Origin: Candidatus Pacebacteria bacterium RIFOXYA1_FULL_38_18
GTDB taxonomy: Bacteria > Patescibacteriota > Microgenomatia > UBA1400 > PJMF01
Assembly: GCA_001787405.1 (NCBI GenBank)
Contig: MFWV01000001.1
Span: forward strand, 1-62,056
Reading direction: 5' to 3'
Length of the DNA stretch: 62,056 nt
Positions 35,589-47,329 of the stretch are shown in pieces. The notes beneath the pieces are model-generated. The model was not told where the DNA came from, did not search any database, and was given only the letters and a program-made list of their open reading frames with translations. The position numbers were made by a program, and so were the translations under genes. The stretch's first letter is position 1, and every line of letters starts with the position of its first letter.

Positions 35589-36266
35589 ATGAATAGATTG
35601 GGAAAGATAGAAACTGCGGTATTAGATTTTGATGGAGTGATGGCTATTTTACCTCCTGAATTCTGGATTGATGTCAGGATAAAAGCGTTGGAAGAGATCG
35701 CCGGTAAGAAAGTAACTACAGATGACGAGCTTTATAGGAAATTTGTAAAGCTGGGTGAAGATCCTCAAATAGGTTGGAAAGAAGCATATCTTCGTTTGGG
35801 AGGTGATTTCTTATTCTTTTCAAGGATTGTAAATAGTGCAGAAAAAGCGGCATATCTCAAATTTGATTCCGAACTTTTGGAAACGATCAATGCTTTGCGA
35901 GAAATAGTAAAAAAGATAGTGGTTTTTTCTGGTTCCAATTATGGGTCGGTGGTGGATGGTTTGAACGTGCTTTTTAATGATATGGGTACATTGAAAATGA
36001 TTGATCGAATCGTTACATCAGATCTTTTGCAAGAAACGACCAAGCCAGATTTAACTGCTTATCAACAAATGTTAAAAAAATGCAGTATTAATCCCAAAAC
36101 AGCAATGATGGTGGATGATTCTCCTGCAGAAATTGCCAGTGCTAAAAAAGCAGGAATGAAAGGAGTGTTGGTAGGCAATCATCCAGAATCAGTTTTAAAG
36201 AAAATCAAACCAGACTTACAAATCCCCAATATTTATAGTTTAATATCGATTTTGGCTGGAAATTAA
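35589..36266 (+). CDS. HAD-superfamily hydrolase
   Basis: IETAVLDFDGVMAIL...KIVVFSGSNYGS...TKPDLTAYQQMLKKCSINPKTAMMVDDSPAEIASAKKAGMKGVLV. Confidence 0.85.
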   Translation: MNRLGKIETAVLDFDGVMAILPPEFWIDVRIKALEEIAGKKVTTDDELYRKFVKLGEDPQIGWKEAYLRLGGDFLFFSRIVNSAEKAAYLKFDSELLETINALREIVKKIVVFSGSNYGSVVDGLNVLFNDMGTLKMIDRIVTSDLLQETTKPDLTAYQQMLKKCSINPKTAMMVDDSPAEIASAKKAGMKGVLVGNHPESVLKKIKPDLQIPNIYSLISILAGN

Positions 36267-36334
36267 AGATTGTAAAAACACACAGGTAAAAAATTGAGGA
36301 AGTGGGTTGAGTAAAGTATATAATTGCCAGTAAG

Positions 36335-36793
36335 ATGATTTTTTTTCAGAAAATATTTCTACTTTGTTTTGCTTTTTTCAATCTAATTGTTTTTTTTAAA
36401 GCTCTTCATGAATGCAAAGTCAAGAAAAATGCTTTTGGTTTGACTCCCCCACTCACTTTAATTGGTGCTTTTGTTTGGGCAGATGCGGTAGTATTTGGTT
36501 TGTTTTGGACATTAATTTCATTGGTTAGCTGGTGGCTTGATGATTGGTTGTTATTTTTATTGATAGTGTCACTGTTTTGGGTGGTACGCAGTGTTGGAGA
36601 AACGATTTATTGGTTTAATCAACAATTTTCGACTATTGATCGTAATCCACCAGAAAAACATTTATTTTATTTTATTTTTCAGAATGATTCTGTTTGGTTT
36701 GTTCATCAAATTATTTGGCAATCTATAACCGTAATTTCCTTAGTGGCTTCTCTTTATTTTGGCTGGGCTTGGTTACAGGCACTGCCCAAGTGA
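36335..36793 (+). CDS. Hypothetical membrane protein
   Basis: 152 aa, 4 hydrophobic segments. Confidence 0.55.
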   Translation: MIFFQKIFLLCFAFFNLIVFFKALHECKVKKNAFGLTPPLTLIGAFVWADAVVFGLFWTLISLVSWWLDDWLLFLLIVSLFWVVRSVGETIYWFNQQFSTIDRNPPEKHLFYFIFQNDSVWFVHQIIWQSITVISLVASLYFGWAWLQALPK

Positions 36794-36817
36794 GTTTAAA
36801 TTTGCTTTAATAGTGAG

Positions 36818-37756
36818 GTGAATGAAATTATTATTTTTATCATTGGTCTAGTCGGTTTGTGGTTTGGTGCCGAGTTGGTGATCAAAGGAGCGCTGGGGCT
36901 GGCTCGTCAATTTGGTTTATCTGAAAGCTTTATTGGTTTGATTGTTTTGGCACTGGGTACTGATTTACCAGAAATTATGGTGTCAGTAACTGGAGCGATA
37001 GAACAACTTCATGGAGTCAATACTTCCGGAATTATTGTGGGTAATGTGATTGGTTCCAATATGAGCAATATGGTGTTTGTGCTGGGTGCAGTGGGTTTGT
37101 TGGGTGGCTCGATGGTGATTAAGAAAAAAGAAATGTGGAGACAGAGCCTGGTGGTGGTGGCGGCCACATTGTTATTTTTGGCATTCGCTTCTGATGGAGT
37201 ACTCAATCGTAGTGAAGGATTAATATTTTTGGTTGCCTATTTGCTTTATTTTATTTTTGTCAGCAAAACCCAAACCAAATCACCCAGGAAAAAACATCAA
37301 AAACAATCCTTGTGGAAATTAATAGGAATCTTAATGGTAGGTATTATTCTGTTGGGTGAGGCCTCCAATCGAGTGATTGGTTCGGGAATAGAGATTGCTA
37401 CTACTTTAGGAGTGAGCCAATTGGTAGTAGGAGCAATTTTGGTGGGTGTGGGCACTAGCCTGCCGGAATTGGTTGTGTCTACCAAAGCAGTTTTGCGTGG
37501 AGCAGATGATTTATCAGTTGCCAATTTAGTTGGTAGTAACATCATTAATATTTTATTGGCCTTGGGAATTCCGGCCGTAATTTCTGGTTTGACTATTGAA
37601 CGACACGTGGCTCAGTTTGATTTGCCGTTCTTATTATTTACCATGATCGTGGTGGCACTTTTTACTCTTTCGCGAGGCAAATTGGAACGCAAGGAATCGT
37701 TTTTACTATTGGGCTTGTATGCTGTCTATGTAGCTCTCAAATTATTGGGTTGGTAG
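36818..37756 (+). CDS. CaCA-family Na+/Ca2+ exchanger (YrbG-like), GTG start
   Basis: LALGTDLPEIMVSVTGA, GNVIGSNMSNMVFVLG, GTSLPELVVSTKAVLRG, NLVGSNIINILLALG duplicated alpha repeats. Confidence 0.9.
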   Translation: MNEIIIFIIGLVGLWFGAELVIKGALGLARQFGLSESFIGLIVLALGTDLPEIMVSVTGAIEQLHGVNTSGIIVGNVIGSNMSNMVFVLGAVGLLGGSMVIKKKEMWRQSLVVVAATLLFLAFASDGVLNRSEGLIFLVAYLLYFIFVSKTQTKSPRKKHQKQSLWKLIGILMVGIILLGEASNRVIGSGIEIATTLGVSQLVVGAILVGVGTSLPELVVSTKAVLRGADDLSVANLVGSNIINILLALGIPAVISGLTIERHVAQFDLPFLLFTMIVVALFTLSRGKLERKESFLLLGLYAVYVALKLLGW

Positions 37757-37799
37757 TTACTCATGACAATTTCAGTTTTCTCGGTTAAAATCTCTTCTT

Positions 37800-38366
37800 A
37801 TGACTAAAGTTAAAGCTGGCAATATCAAAAAAGGCATGTACATTGCTCATAATGGTAGACCGCATATAGTTACTTGGACGCACTTCGGATCAATGGGGCG
37901 TGGTTCTGCTTTTATGCGCACCAAACTCAAAGATCTCAAGTCTGGTTCTACTGTGGACTATACTTTTAAATCTCATGATATTGCGGAAGAACTAGACGTA
38001 GAACTCAAAGAATTACAATTTTTATATCGCACTGAAACAGAGGTAATTTTGATGGATCCTAGAAGTTTTGAACAAATGAGTATTGAAATAGAATTATTGG
38101 ATGGGAAAGAAGAATTTTTGGCACCAGAAATGAAGGTTTATGTGCAACTTTTTGAAGAAAAACCGATCGGTATTAGTTTGCCACCAAAAGTGGAAATGAT
38201 AGTAGAACAGGCAGAAGAAGCGGTAGCCGGAGATCGTCAAACAGCAGGTAAAAAATCCGTGACTATGGAGTCAGGTTTGATTATCCAGGCTCCATTATTT
38301 ATCAAAAAGGGTGATCGATTGGTAATTGATGTGGAAACTGGTCAATATATTTCTCGCAAAAATTAG
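37800..38366 (+). CDS. efp: Elongation factor P
   Basis: KVKAGNIKKGMYIAHNGRPHIV...GSAFMRTKLKDLKSGSTVDYTFKSHDI...RTETEVILMDPRSFEQ. Confidence 0.95.
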   Translation: MTKVKAGNIKKGMYIAHNGRPHIVTWTHFGSMGRGSAFMRTKLKDLKSGSTVDYTFKSHDIAEELDVELKELQFLYRTETEVILMDPRSFEQMSIEIELLDGKEEFLAPEMKVYVQLFEEKPIGISLPPKVEMIVEQAEEAVAGDRQTAGKKSVTMESGLIIQAPLFIKKGDRLVIDVETGQYISRKN

Positions 38367-38410
38367 ACTGATGATGATGCTCTCTTGCGGTATAATGTGT
38401 CTTAACAAAT

Positions 38411-38487
38411 GGGTCCGTAGCTCAGTTGGTTAGAGCGACAGCCTTTTAAGCTGTGCGTCCCGGGTTCGAGTCCCGGCGGACTCACCA
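38411..38487 (+). tRNA. tRNA-Lys (TTT), CCA encoded
   Basis: GGGTCCGTAGCTCAGTTGGTTAGAGCGACAGCCTTTTAAGCTGTGCGTCCCGGGTTCGAGTCCCGGCGGACTCACCA. Confidence 0.96.
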
Positions 38488-38552
38488 TTTTTAACTAGTT
38501 GATCCTTGCCCTATTTTCCTCCATAATAAGCTTATTAGTTTTTTCATGATCT

Positions 38553-40307
38553 ATGGCTGATATCAAACACCTCCTCTATATTTTACCTGATGTAGCTTAT
38601 GCCGTAGAACTAGTGCCAGGCAAGGATGGTGGTGCCTATGCGATTCGCGATTATTTACAGGTCAATGGTGATTTTATGAACGAAGACGAGCTTTTGGAGA
38701 ATAATCTCAAAAAGCTGGTTGGAAAATTACAACCTCAAGCCTACGATCTTGTTTTGCCAGATTTTTTATTTACTAATACGATAGTCAATGTCAATGAAAC
38801 TGGTAGTGAGAAAGTTAAGAAATATTTGGAAAGTGAGTTAATCCCTAGCCTAGATATTTCCTCAGCCAGTCATGCTATTCAGACTTTTGTGTTAACCGAG
38901 TTAAAAGGCTCATCCAGAGTTCAATTATCTGCTCTAGAATTGAGTGTGTTGGAGCCACTGCAAACTACTTTTGTAGATGGTCCATCAATCAAAAATATCT
39001 ATCCTTTGAGCTGGACGCTGAAATCTCTAATCTCTCTAGAACCCTCGATAAGTTTGGTACAGATGGGAGCTAATTTATATTTGGTCCAACATTATATTGG
39101 AGTAGATCAGGCAATTTCTGCCAGCGCAGAAGATGCGGAAAAATTGGTAGAAACAATCAAGACTCTGAAAGGAGCCGAACCAAATATCCAAACTCTTTAT
39201 TTACTCTCTAGTGCTCTGGTAGAAAGCAAACTCAAAGAAGGTTTAAAGAATACTCTCCCCATTCAACAGTTGGCTGATGATAGTGAAGAATCAGAAATGC
39301 CTTCATACATCAAACAAGTGGCGGAAGCGAGCGCAAAGACTTTATCGGTTGCAGATTACAAAATTCCAGTGTTTACTATGAGTGTTGGTAAAAATAATAT
39401 GTCAGTGGCAGATTCAGCTACTGCGAAAGAAGTTATGCCGGATAAAACCCCAATTACGACAGACTTACCTGCTCCCAGTACAGCAGACGATGAAAAGGTA
39501 GAACCAGAATTAGAGTTTGCCGACAAAACTGAGCTGATTGATGATTCAGCAGATAATGAATCAGAATCTGAAGAAACTTCAGCTGAAAAGACCGAAGTAA
39601 ACGAACCCGAACTAGTCAAGCCTGAAGAAGTGGACTTGAGTCAGTTTTCCAGCAAAGAAGAAACAGAATCAAATGAAGAAATAGAGTCAAAAGAAATTGA
39701 ATCAAAAGAATCAGAAACCAAGTCAGAAACATCAAAAGGAAAAACTGCTGTTGAAAAAGCTAACGCCTCAGTAAAAGAAAAAACAAGTGAAGAAAAATCA
39801 TCCTCAAAACCAAAAGCAGTGATCAAGAATGATCGAGGAACTAATTATATGGTAAAAATGATTTTTATTGGTTTGACCAGTTTTTTTGTGACGGTTGGCA
39901 TTGGTTTGGGTATTGGTTTGGGACTGCTCACTTTTACCAAATCCGAAGAAGCAGAGCCAACTCCCACCGCAGAGGTTAGTCCTACTCCGGAACCGACACC
40001 TACTCCTGTTCCCGCTCCAGAACTCAATCGTGCTGATTATAAGGTCAAAGTAGTCAATGCGACTACCAAGGCTGGTTACGCCAGTGAAATTGCTGATCTT
40101 TTGGAAGCAGCAGGTTTTGCATCAGTAGCAGCTGGTAATGCACTGGGAGATTATGAGGCAGGCAATTATGTTTTAATGACGGAAGAGAATAAAAATTTGA
40201 TTGAGTTGTTGAGCAAAGATATTGATTTGGAATTAGTTTATGCTTCTGATAAAGAAGTGGAAGATGCCGCTGAAGCGTATACAGTAATAGTAGTTTTGGC
40301 AGAATAA
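38553..40307 (+). CDS. Multi-domain protein: PilM/GspL-like N-domain, acidic linker, TM helix, PT-rich linker, LytR_C-like C-domain
   Basis: TM IFIGLTSFFVTVGIGLGIGLGLLTF; TPEPTPTPVPAP linker; KVKVVNATTKAGYASEIADLLEAAGF (LytR_C-like). Confidence 0.6.
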   Translation: MADIKHLLYILPDVAYAVELVPGKDGGAYAIRDYLQVNGDFMNEDELLENNLKKLVGKLQPQAYDLVLPDFLFTNTIVNVNETGSEKVKKYLESELIPSLDISSASHAIQTFVLTELKGSSRVQLSALELSVLEPLQTTFVDGPSIKNIYPLSWTLKSLISLEPSISLVQMGANLYLVQHYIGVDQAISASAEDAEKLVETIKTLKGAEPNIQTLYLLSSALVESKLKEGLKNTLPIQQLADDSEESEMPSYIKQVAEASAKTLSVADYKIPVFTMSVGKNNMSVADSATAKEVMPDKTPITTDLPAPSTADDEKVEPELEFADKTELIDDSADNESESEETSAEKTEVNEPELVKPEEVDLSQFSSKEETESNEEIESKEIESKESETKSETSKGKTAVEKANASVKEKTSEEKSSSKPKAVIKNDRGTNYMVKMIFIGLTSFFVTVGIGLGIGLGLLTFTKSEEAEPTPTAEVSPTPEPTPTPVPAPELNRADYKVKVVNATTKAGYASEIADLLEAAGFASVAAGNALGDYEAGNYVLMTEENKNLIELLSKDIDLELVYASDKEVEDAAEAYTVIVVLAE

Positions 40308-40321
40308 CTCGAAAATATCCC

Positions 40322-40349
40322 TTGCATCAAGAAGAGTACAAGGTATAAT
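40322..40349 (+). promoter_or_regulatory. Sigma70-like promoter for the ATP synthase operon
   Basis: TTGCAT - 16 nt - TATAAT upstream of atpB. Confidence 0.65.
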
Positions 40350-40410
40350 CGGGACTGTTGTTTCGTTTTTTTGTCTGTCAAAATCAACTAAATAAATAGA
40401 AGAGGAAAAA

Positions 40411-41319
40411 ATGGCTACGGAATTACATATTTCTATTTCCGCAGAACGCGTATTTTCTTTTGGACGTCTCAATGTTTCTAATTCTATGTTGGCTAGCATA
40501 ATTGTTAGCAGTTTATTAATCTTATTTTTTGTGGCCGTCAATCGTAGTTTAAATACTAAGGATAAAAAAATTAGGCCTTTGCAAAACTTGGCAGAATATA
40601 TTGTGGAAGGTTTTTATGGTTTGGTACAGGAAGTAACGGGAAATCATCAAAAAACCCGTTTTTTTCTGCCTTTTTTCATTACTTTTTTTCTTTTTATTAT
40701 CATGAATAATTGGTTCGGTTTGTTGCCTGGCTTTGGTACGATTGGTTTTGTCGAATCAGAAACAGCTACTGAACACGCCGTTCTCTTACAGAAAGAGATT
40801 GATTCACCCGTTCAAACTGTTCAAGCGGCAACTGATCAACCAGCAGTAGCTACTGAAGAAGAAGTAATAGTGGCTGAGAATGCAGATGTGAAAGAAGAGA
40901 CAAGTGAACATGCTAAAAAATTATTTGTGCCTTATTTACGAGCTGGCACTGCTGATTTAAATACCACTTTGGCTCTTTCTTTATTTACTATGACCATGGT
41001 GCAAGTAGTGGGTATTAAATATTTAGGTTTTTCTTACTTCAAAAAATTCTTTAATTTTAAAACACCCATTACTATTTTTGTTTCTATTTTAGAAGCTGTT
41101 TCTGAGTTCGCCAAAATAATCTCTTTTTCTTTTCGGTTATTTGGTAATATTTTTGCCGGAGAAGTTTTGTTAATGGTGATTGGGGCATTGATTCCGTTAT
41201 TGGTACCTATGCCCTTTTATGGTCTGGAGATTTTTGTAGGCTTTATTCAAGCTTTAGTTTTTTCGATGTTGTCGGTAGTGTTTTATAATGTGGCCACGAT
41301 AGGCCATGATGAACACTAA
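40411..41319 (+). CDS. atpB: F0F1 ATP synthase subunit a
   Basis: ADLNTTLALSLFTM; SFRLFGNIFAGEVLLMVIGALIPLLV; acidic insertion after the NNWFGLLPGFGTIGF segment. Confidence 0.93.
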   Translation: MATELHISISAERVFSFGRLNVSNSMLASIIVSSLLILFFVAVNRSLNTKDKKIRPLQNLAEYIVEGFYGLVQEVTGNHQKTRFFLPFFITFFLFIIMNNWFGLLPGFGTIGFVESETATEHAVLLQKEIDSPVQTVQAATDQPAVATEEEVIVAENADVKEETSEHAKKLFVPYLRAGTADLNTTLALSLFTMTMVQVVGIKYLGFSYFKKFFNFKTPITIFVSILEAVSEFAKIISFSFRLFGNIFAGEVLLMVIGALIPLLVPMPFYGLEIFVGFIQALVFSMLSVVFYNVATIGHDEH

Positions 41320-41335
41320 TTTGAATAAAAAATAA

Positions 41336-41593
<258 letters not shown>

Positions 41594-41605
41594 AAAGGAG
41601 GTTTT

Positions 41606-42091
41606 ATGGATATTCAGTTACCACAAATTTTGTTTCAACTGGTAAATTTTTCAGTGGTGCTGGGCGCCTTGATTTACTTGTTGTATAAACCAGTACAAAA
41701 AATTCTTGATGAACGAGCTCAAAAAATAGCTGAGAGTCAAAAAGAAGTGGCTCGCATTGAAGAAGAAGGTAAAAAAATAGAGGCTCTAAAAGCAAAGATT
41801 AAACGTGAGGCAGAAAAAGAAGCCGCTGAAATTTTGGAAAATGCCAATAAAGCCGCTATCAAAAAAGAAGAAAAACTCATTGAACAGGCCAAAGCTAATC
41901 TTAAAGAAAATCTCAAAGAGGCCGAAACTCGTTGGCAAGAAGAGAAAAAACAACTAATCACCAACTCCAAATCTCAAATGGTAGATGCTGTGATTAAAGT
42001 GAGTGGATTGGTATTGGGCAAGAATCTAGATAAGAAAACCGATAAGAAAATAATCGAAAAAAGATTGGCTGAAGTTTTACAAAATCTTTAA
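41606..42091 (+). CDS. atpF: F0F1 ATP synthase subunit b
   Basis: N-terminal TM then long charged coiled coil KPVQKILDERAQKIAESQKEVARIEEEG; operon position. Confidence 0.92.
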   Translation: MDIQLPQILFQLVNFSVVLGALIYLLYKPVQKILDERAQKIAESQKEVARIEEEGKKIEALKAKIKREAEKEAAEILENANKAAIKKEEKLIEQAKANLKENLKEAETRWQEEKKQLITNSKSQMVDAVIKVSGLVLGKNLDKKTDKKIIEKRLAEVLQNL

Positions 42092-42101
42092 AAAAACAAT
42101 T

Positions 42102-42326
42102 ATGCTAAAGGTTATTATCACTACTGCTACTACTGTTAGCGAAAAAGAACTAGGTGCTTTCAAGAAAGCTTTGGTCAAAAAATATGATCAACCAATTGAG
42201 TTGGAACTCAAAACCGATCCTCAAGTAATTGGTGGAGTTAAGGTAATGGTTGGTTCAGATGTAGTTGATTTGACGATAGCCAATCAATTGGAACAACTTA
42301 AAAAACAATTATTGAAACAACTGTAA
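42102..42326 (+). CDS. atpH: F0F1 ATP synthase delta subunit, C-terminal domain only
   Basis: 74 aa: ELELKTDPQVIGGVKVMVGSDVVDLTIANQLEQLKKQL matches the delta C-terminal region; operon position between b and alpha. Confidence 0.85.
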   Translation: MLKVIITTATTVSEKELGAFKKALVKKYDQPIELELKTDPQVIGGVKVMVGSDVVDLTIANQLEQLKKQLLKQL

Positions 42327-42336
42327 TTAAGTTTAT

Positions 42337-43902
42337 ATGCCTACAAAAAAAACCACTGCAAAAACCACCAAAAAAACAAAAATCCCTCAACAAATGTTTG
42401 ATTTAACTGCTCTTTTGGACAAAGTAGAGTTTGTGCCCACTGCCGAATCAGTAGGAGAAGTGATTGCCTATGCAGACGGTGTGGTACGCGCATCAGGACT
42501 AGATGACGTTCAGGCTGGTGAAATTGTGGAGATTAGTGGTAAGAAATTTGGTTTAGCGCTGAATTTGGAAGAAAACTCAGTCGGTATTGTAGTAATGGGT
42601 GACTCCATGGGTATTAAAGTGGGTGATTTGGTAACCAGAACTGGCAGAATTTTGTCGATTGGTGTCTCAGATTCCATTATAGGCAGAGTTATCAACAGTC
42701 TAGGTCAACCGCAAGATGGCAAGGGTTTTTTTCCGATTACTCAATATATGCCTTTGGAAAAAATTGCTCCAGGAGTGATGGCCAGACAATCAGTTTCAGT
42801 GCCTCTGCAAACGGGTATAAAAGCCATTGATGCAATGATTCCTATCGGTCGTGGTCAGCGCGAATTGATCATTGGTGATCGCTCTACAGGCAAAACAGCT
42901 ATTGGTTTGGGTGCGATCATCAATCAACATGATCAAGATGTAATCTGTGTTTATGTAGCTATTGGTCAAAAAAGAGCTGCAGTAGCTCAAACCATGAAGA
43001 TTTTTGAGGATCATGGCGCTCTGGATTACACCATTATTGTGTCTGCTAGCGCTTCTGATAGTGCTGCCGAACAATTTTTAGCTCCCTACACTGGTTTGGC
43101 TGTTGCGGAATATTTTTTGGAACAGGGGAAAGATGTCTTGATTATTTATGACGATCTTTCCAAACACGCTCAAGCCTATCGGGAGATTTCTTTGCTACTT
43201 CGTCGTCCTAGTGGTCGTGAGGCTTATCCAGGAGACGTTTTCTATCTCCACTCTCGTTTATTGGAACGAGCTTGTCGTCTGAACAAAGAACATGGCGGAG
43301 GTTCTATTACTGCACTGCCCATTATTGAAACTCAAGCCAATGATGTTTCTGCCTATATTCCCACCAATGTAATCTCTATTACCGATGGTCAAATTTATTT
43401 GGAAGCTGATTTGTTTAATGCCGGCATGAAGCCAGCCATCAATGTAGGTTTATCAGTATCGCGGGTAGGTAGCGCTGCTCAGGTAAAAGCGATCAAACAA
43501 GTAGCCGGTACTATGAAATTAGATCTAGCTCAGTTTAGAGAATTACAAGCTTTTGCTCAATTTAGCTCTGACTTGGACGAACGCACCAAAAAAACTCTGG
43601 ACAGGGGCATTAGAGTAAATGGAGTTTTGAGACAAGGTTGGGATGATCCATTGAGTATGGCAGAACAAGTGACCGTGATTTTTGCAGCAGTTAAAGGTTT
43701 GCTAGATACTGTCCGTGAAGAAATGATTCAAAAATGGGAAGCAAGCTATGTGGAATACCTACACGCCTCTCATCAAACTTTATTGGATAAAATTACTGCT
43801 GAACAAAAGTTAGATGATGATTTGAATAAAAAACTTCAAGAAGCAATCGAAGTTTTCAATAATTTACATCCAGAATTTATGATCGAAAAAGAAGTGAAGT
43901 AG
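42337..43902 (+). CDS. atpA: F0F1 ATP synthase subunit alpha
   Basis: [55 protein letters not shown]. Confidence 0.97.
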   Translation: MPTKKTTAKTTKKTKIPQQMFDLTALLDKVEFVPTAESVGEVIAYADGVVRASGLDDVQAGEIVEISGKKFGLALNLEENSVGIVVMGDSMGIKVGDLVTRTGRILSIGVSDSIIGRVINSLGQPQDGKGFFPITQYMPLEKIAPGVMARQSVSVPLQTGIKAIDAMIPIGRGQRELIIGDRSTGKTAIGLGAIINQHDQDVICVYVAIGQKRAAVAQTMKIFEDHGALDYTIIVSASASDSAAEQFLAPYTGLAVAEYFLEQGKDVLIIYDDLSKHAQAYREISLLLRRPSGREAYPGDVFYLHSRLLERACRLNKEHGGGSITALPIIETQANDVSAYIPTNVISITDGQIYLEADLFNAGMKPAINVGLSVSRVGSAAQVKAIKQVAGTMKLDLAQFRELQAFAQFSSDLDERTKKTLDRGIRVNGVLRQGWDDPLSMAEQVTVIFAAVKGLLDTVREEMIQKWEASYVEYLHASHQTLLDKITAEQKLDDDLNKKLQEAIEVFNNLHPEFMIEKEVK

Positions 43903-43903
43903 C

Positions 43904-46257
<2,354 letters not shown>

Positions 46258-46259
46258 AA

Positions 46260-46679
46260 ATGAAAACCTTTCCGCTTCATATTGTTTCTCAAGAAAGAAA
46301 GCTTGTCTCGGTAGAAGTCGAGTCAGTTTCGATTCCTACTTCAGAAGGAGAAATCACGATTTTGGCAGATCACATCCCCCTTTTTACCAAAGTAAAAACT
46401 GGTGAACTAGTCTATCGTCAGGGATCAGAAATTGTTTCGGTAGTGGTTTCAAATGGATTTATGAATGTTTCGCCTGAAGGTGAAGTAAAAGTGATGGTGG
46501 ATAGTGGAGTATTGGACAGAAACATCAGTTTGGAAAAAGCCCAAACAGCGATCAAAGCAGCTCAAGAAACCATGGAAAAAACTCAAGATCAAAGAGAATT
46601 AATGATGGCTGAGGCCTCTCTTCGTCAAGCAATGATGGAAGTCAAGGTAGCTCAAAAAACCAAAAAAACCAAAATTTAA
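46260..46679 (+). CDS. atpC: F0F1 ATP synthase subunit epsilon
   Basis: FPLHIVSQERKLVSVEVESVSIPTSEGEITILADHIPLFTKVKTGEL. Confidence 0.92.
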   Translation: MKTFPLHIVSQERKLVSVEVESVSIPTSEGEITILADHIPLFTKVKTGELVYRQGSEIVSVVVSNGFMNVSPEGEVKVMVDSGVLDRNISLEKAQTAIKAAQETMEKTQDQRELMMAEASLRQAMMEVKVAQKTKKTKI

Positions 46680-46741
46680 TTTTCACTTTAATTGATTTTT
46701 TTACTTTTTAATTTGGCAAAATAATTTGTTTAGGATTACGC

Positions 46742-46769
46742 TTGCTTCAATAAAAAAACCCTTTATACT
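46742..46769 (+). promoter_or_regulatory. Sigma70-like promoter for greA
   Basis: TTGCTT - 16 nt - TATACT, 9 nt before the greA ATG. Confidence 0.5.
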
Positions 46770-46778
46770 ATCTCCATT

Positions 46779-47255
46779 ATGGTAATAGACAAAGTACAAC
46801 TTACTCAAGAAGGCCTAGAAGATCTCAAGGCAGAACTTCTTCAGCTTAAAGAGGAAAAACTCCCTCAAATCATCAGTCGAGTATCTTCGGCTCGTGATCA
46901 GGGTGATCTTTCAGAAAATGCTGATTATCATAGTGCCAAAGAAGAACAAAGTTTTGTAGAAACCAGAATCAGTGAAATTGAAGATATTTTAGCCAACTCA
47001 ACAGTAGTTAAAAAATCAACCAATAATCAGAATCAAGTAGGCATTGGTTCCAAAGTAGAGGTTAATATTAGTGGTAAAGCGAATAAGACTTTTACTTTTG
47101 AGATTGTGGGTGAGTTTGAAGCAGATCCAGAAGAGGGTAAGATTTCCTCTGTTTCTCCATTGGGTAAAGTCTTGATTGGCAAGAAAAAGGGGGAAGAAGC
47201 AACTGTTATTACCCCAGCGGGAGAAGTAATCTACACAATCAAAAATATTAAGTAA
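46779..47255 (+). CDS. greA: Transcription elongation factor GreA
   Basis: VQLTQEGLEDLKAELLQLKEEKLPQIISRVSSARDQGDLSENADYHSAKEEQ. Confidence 0.96.
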   Translation: MVIDKVQLTQEGLEDLKAELLQLKEEKLPQIISRVSSARDQGDLSENADYHSAKEEQSFVETRISEIEDILANSTVVKKSTNNQNQVGIGSKVEVNISGKANKTFTFEIVGEFEADPEEGKISSVSPLGKVLIGKKKGEEATVITPAGEVIYTIKNIK

Positions 47256-47276
47256 TATTTTATAAAAAAAAGACTT

Positions 47277-47304
47277 AAAACCCCCGCTTTTGACGGGGGT
47301 TTTT
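47277..47304 (+). terminator. Rho-independent terminator after greA
   Basis: AAAACCCCCGCTTTTGACGGGGGTTTTTA. Confidence 0.92.
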
Positions 47305-47329
47305 ACGTTTATAATAATAGGTATACAAA

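Noticed and set aside
32040-36266. Integron (IntI/attC) explanation for the cassette array
   Set aside because: Some GTTRRRY-like strings (GTTAAAC near 35531 and 12024) occur, but no paired RYYYAAC core sites and no tyrosine integrase are visible; in an AT-rich sequence such heptamers are expected by chance
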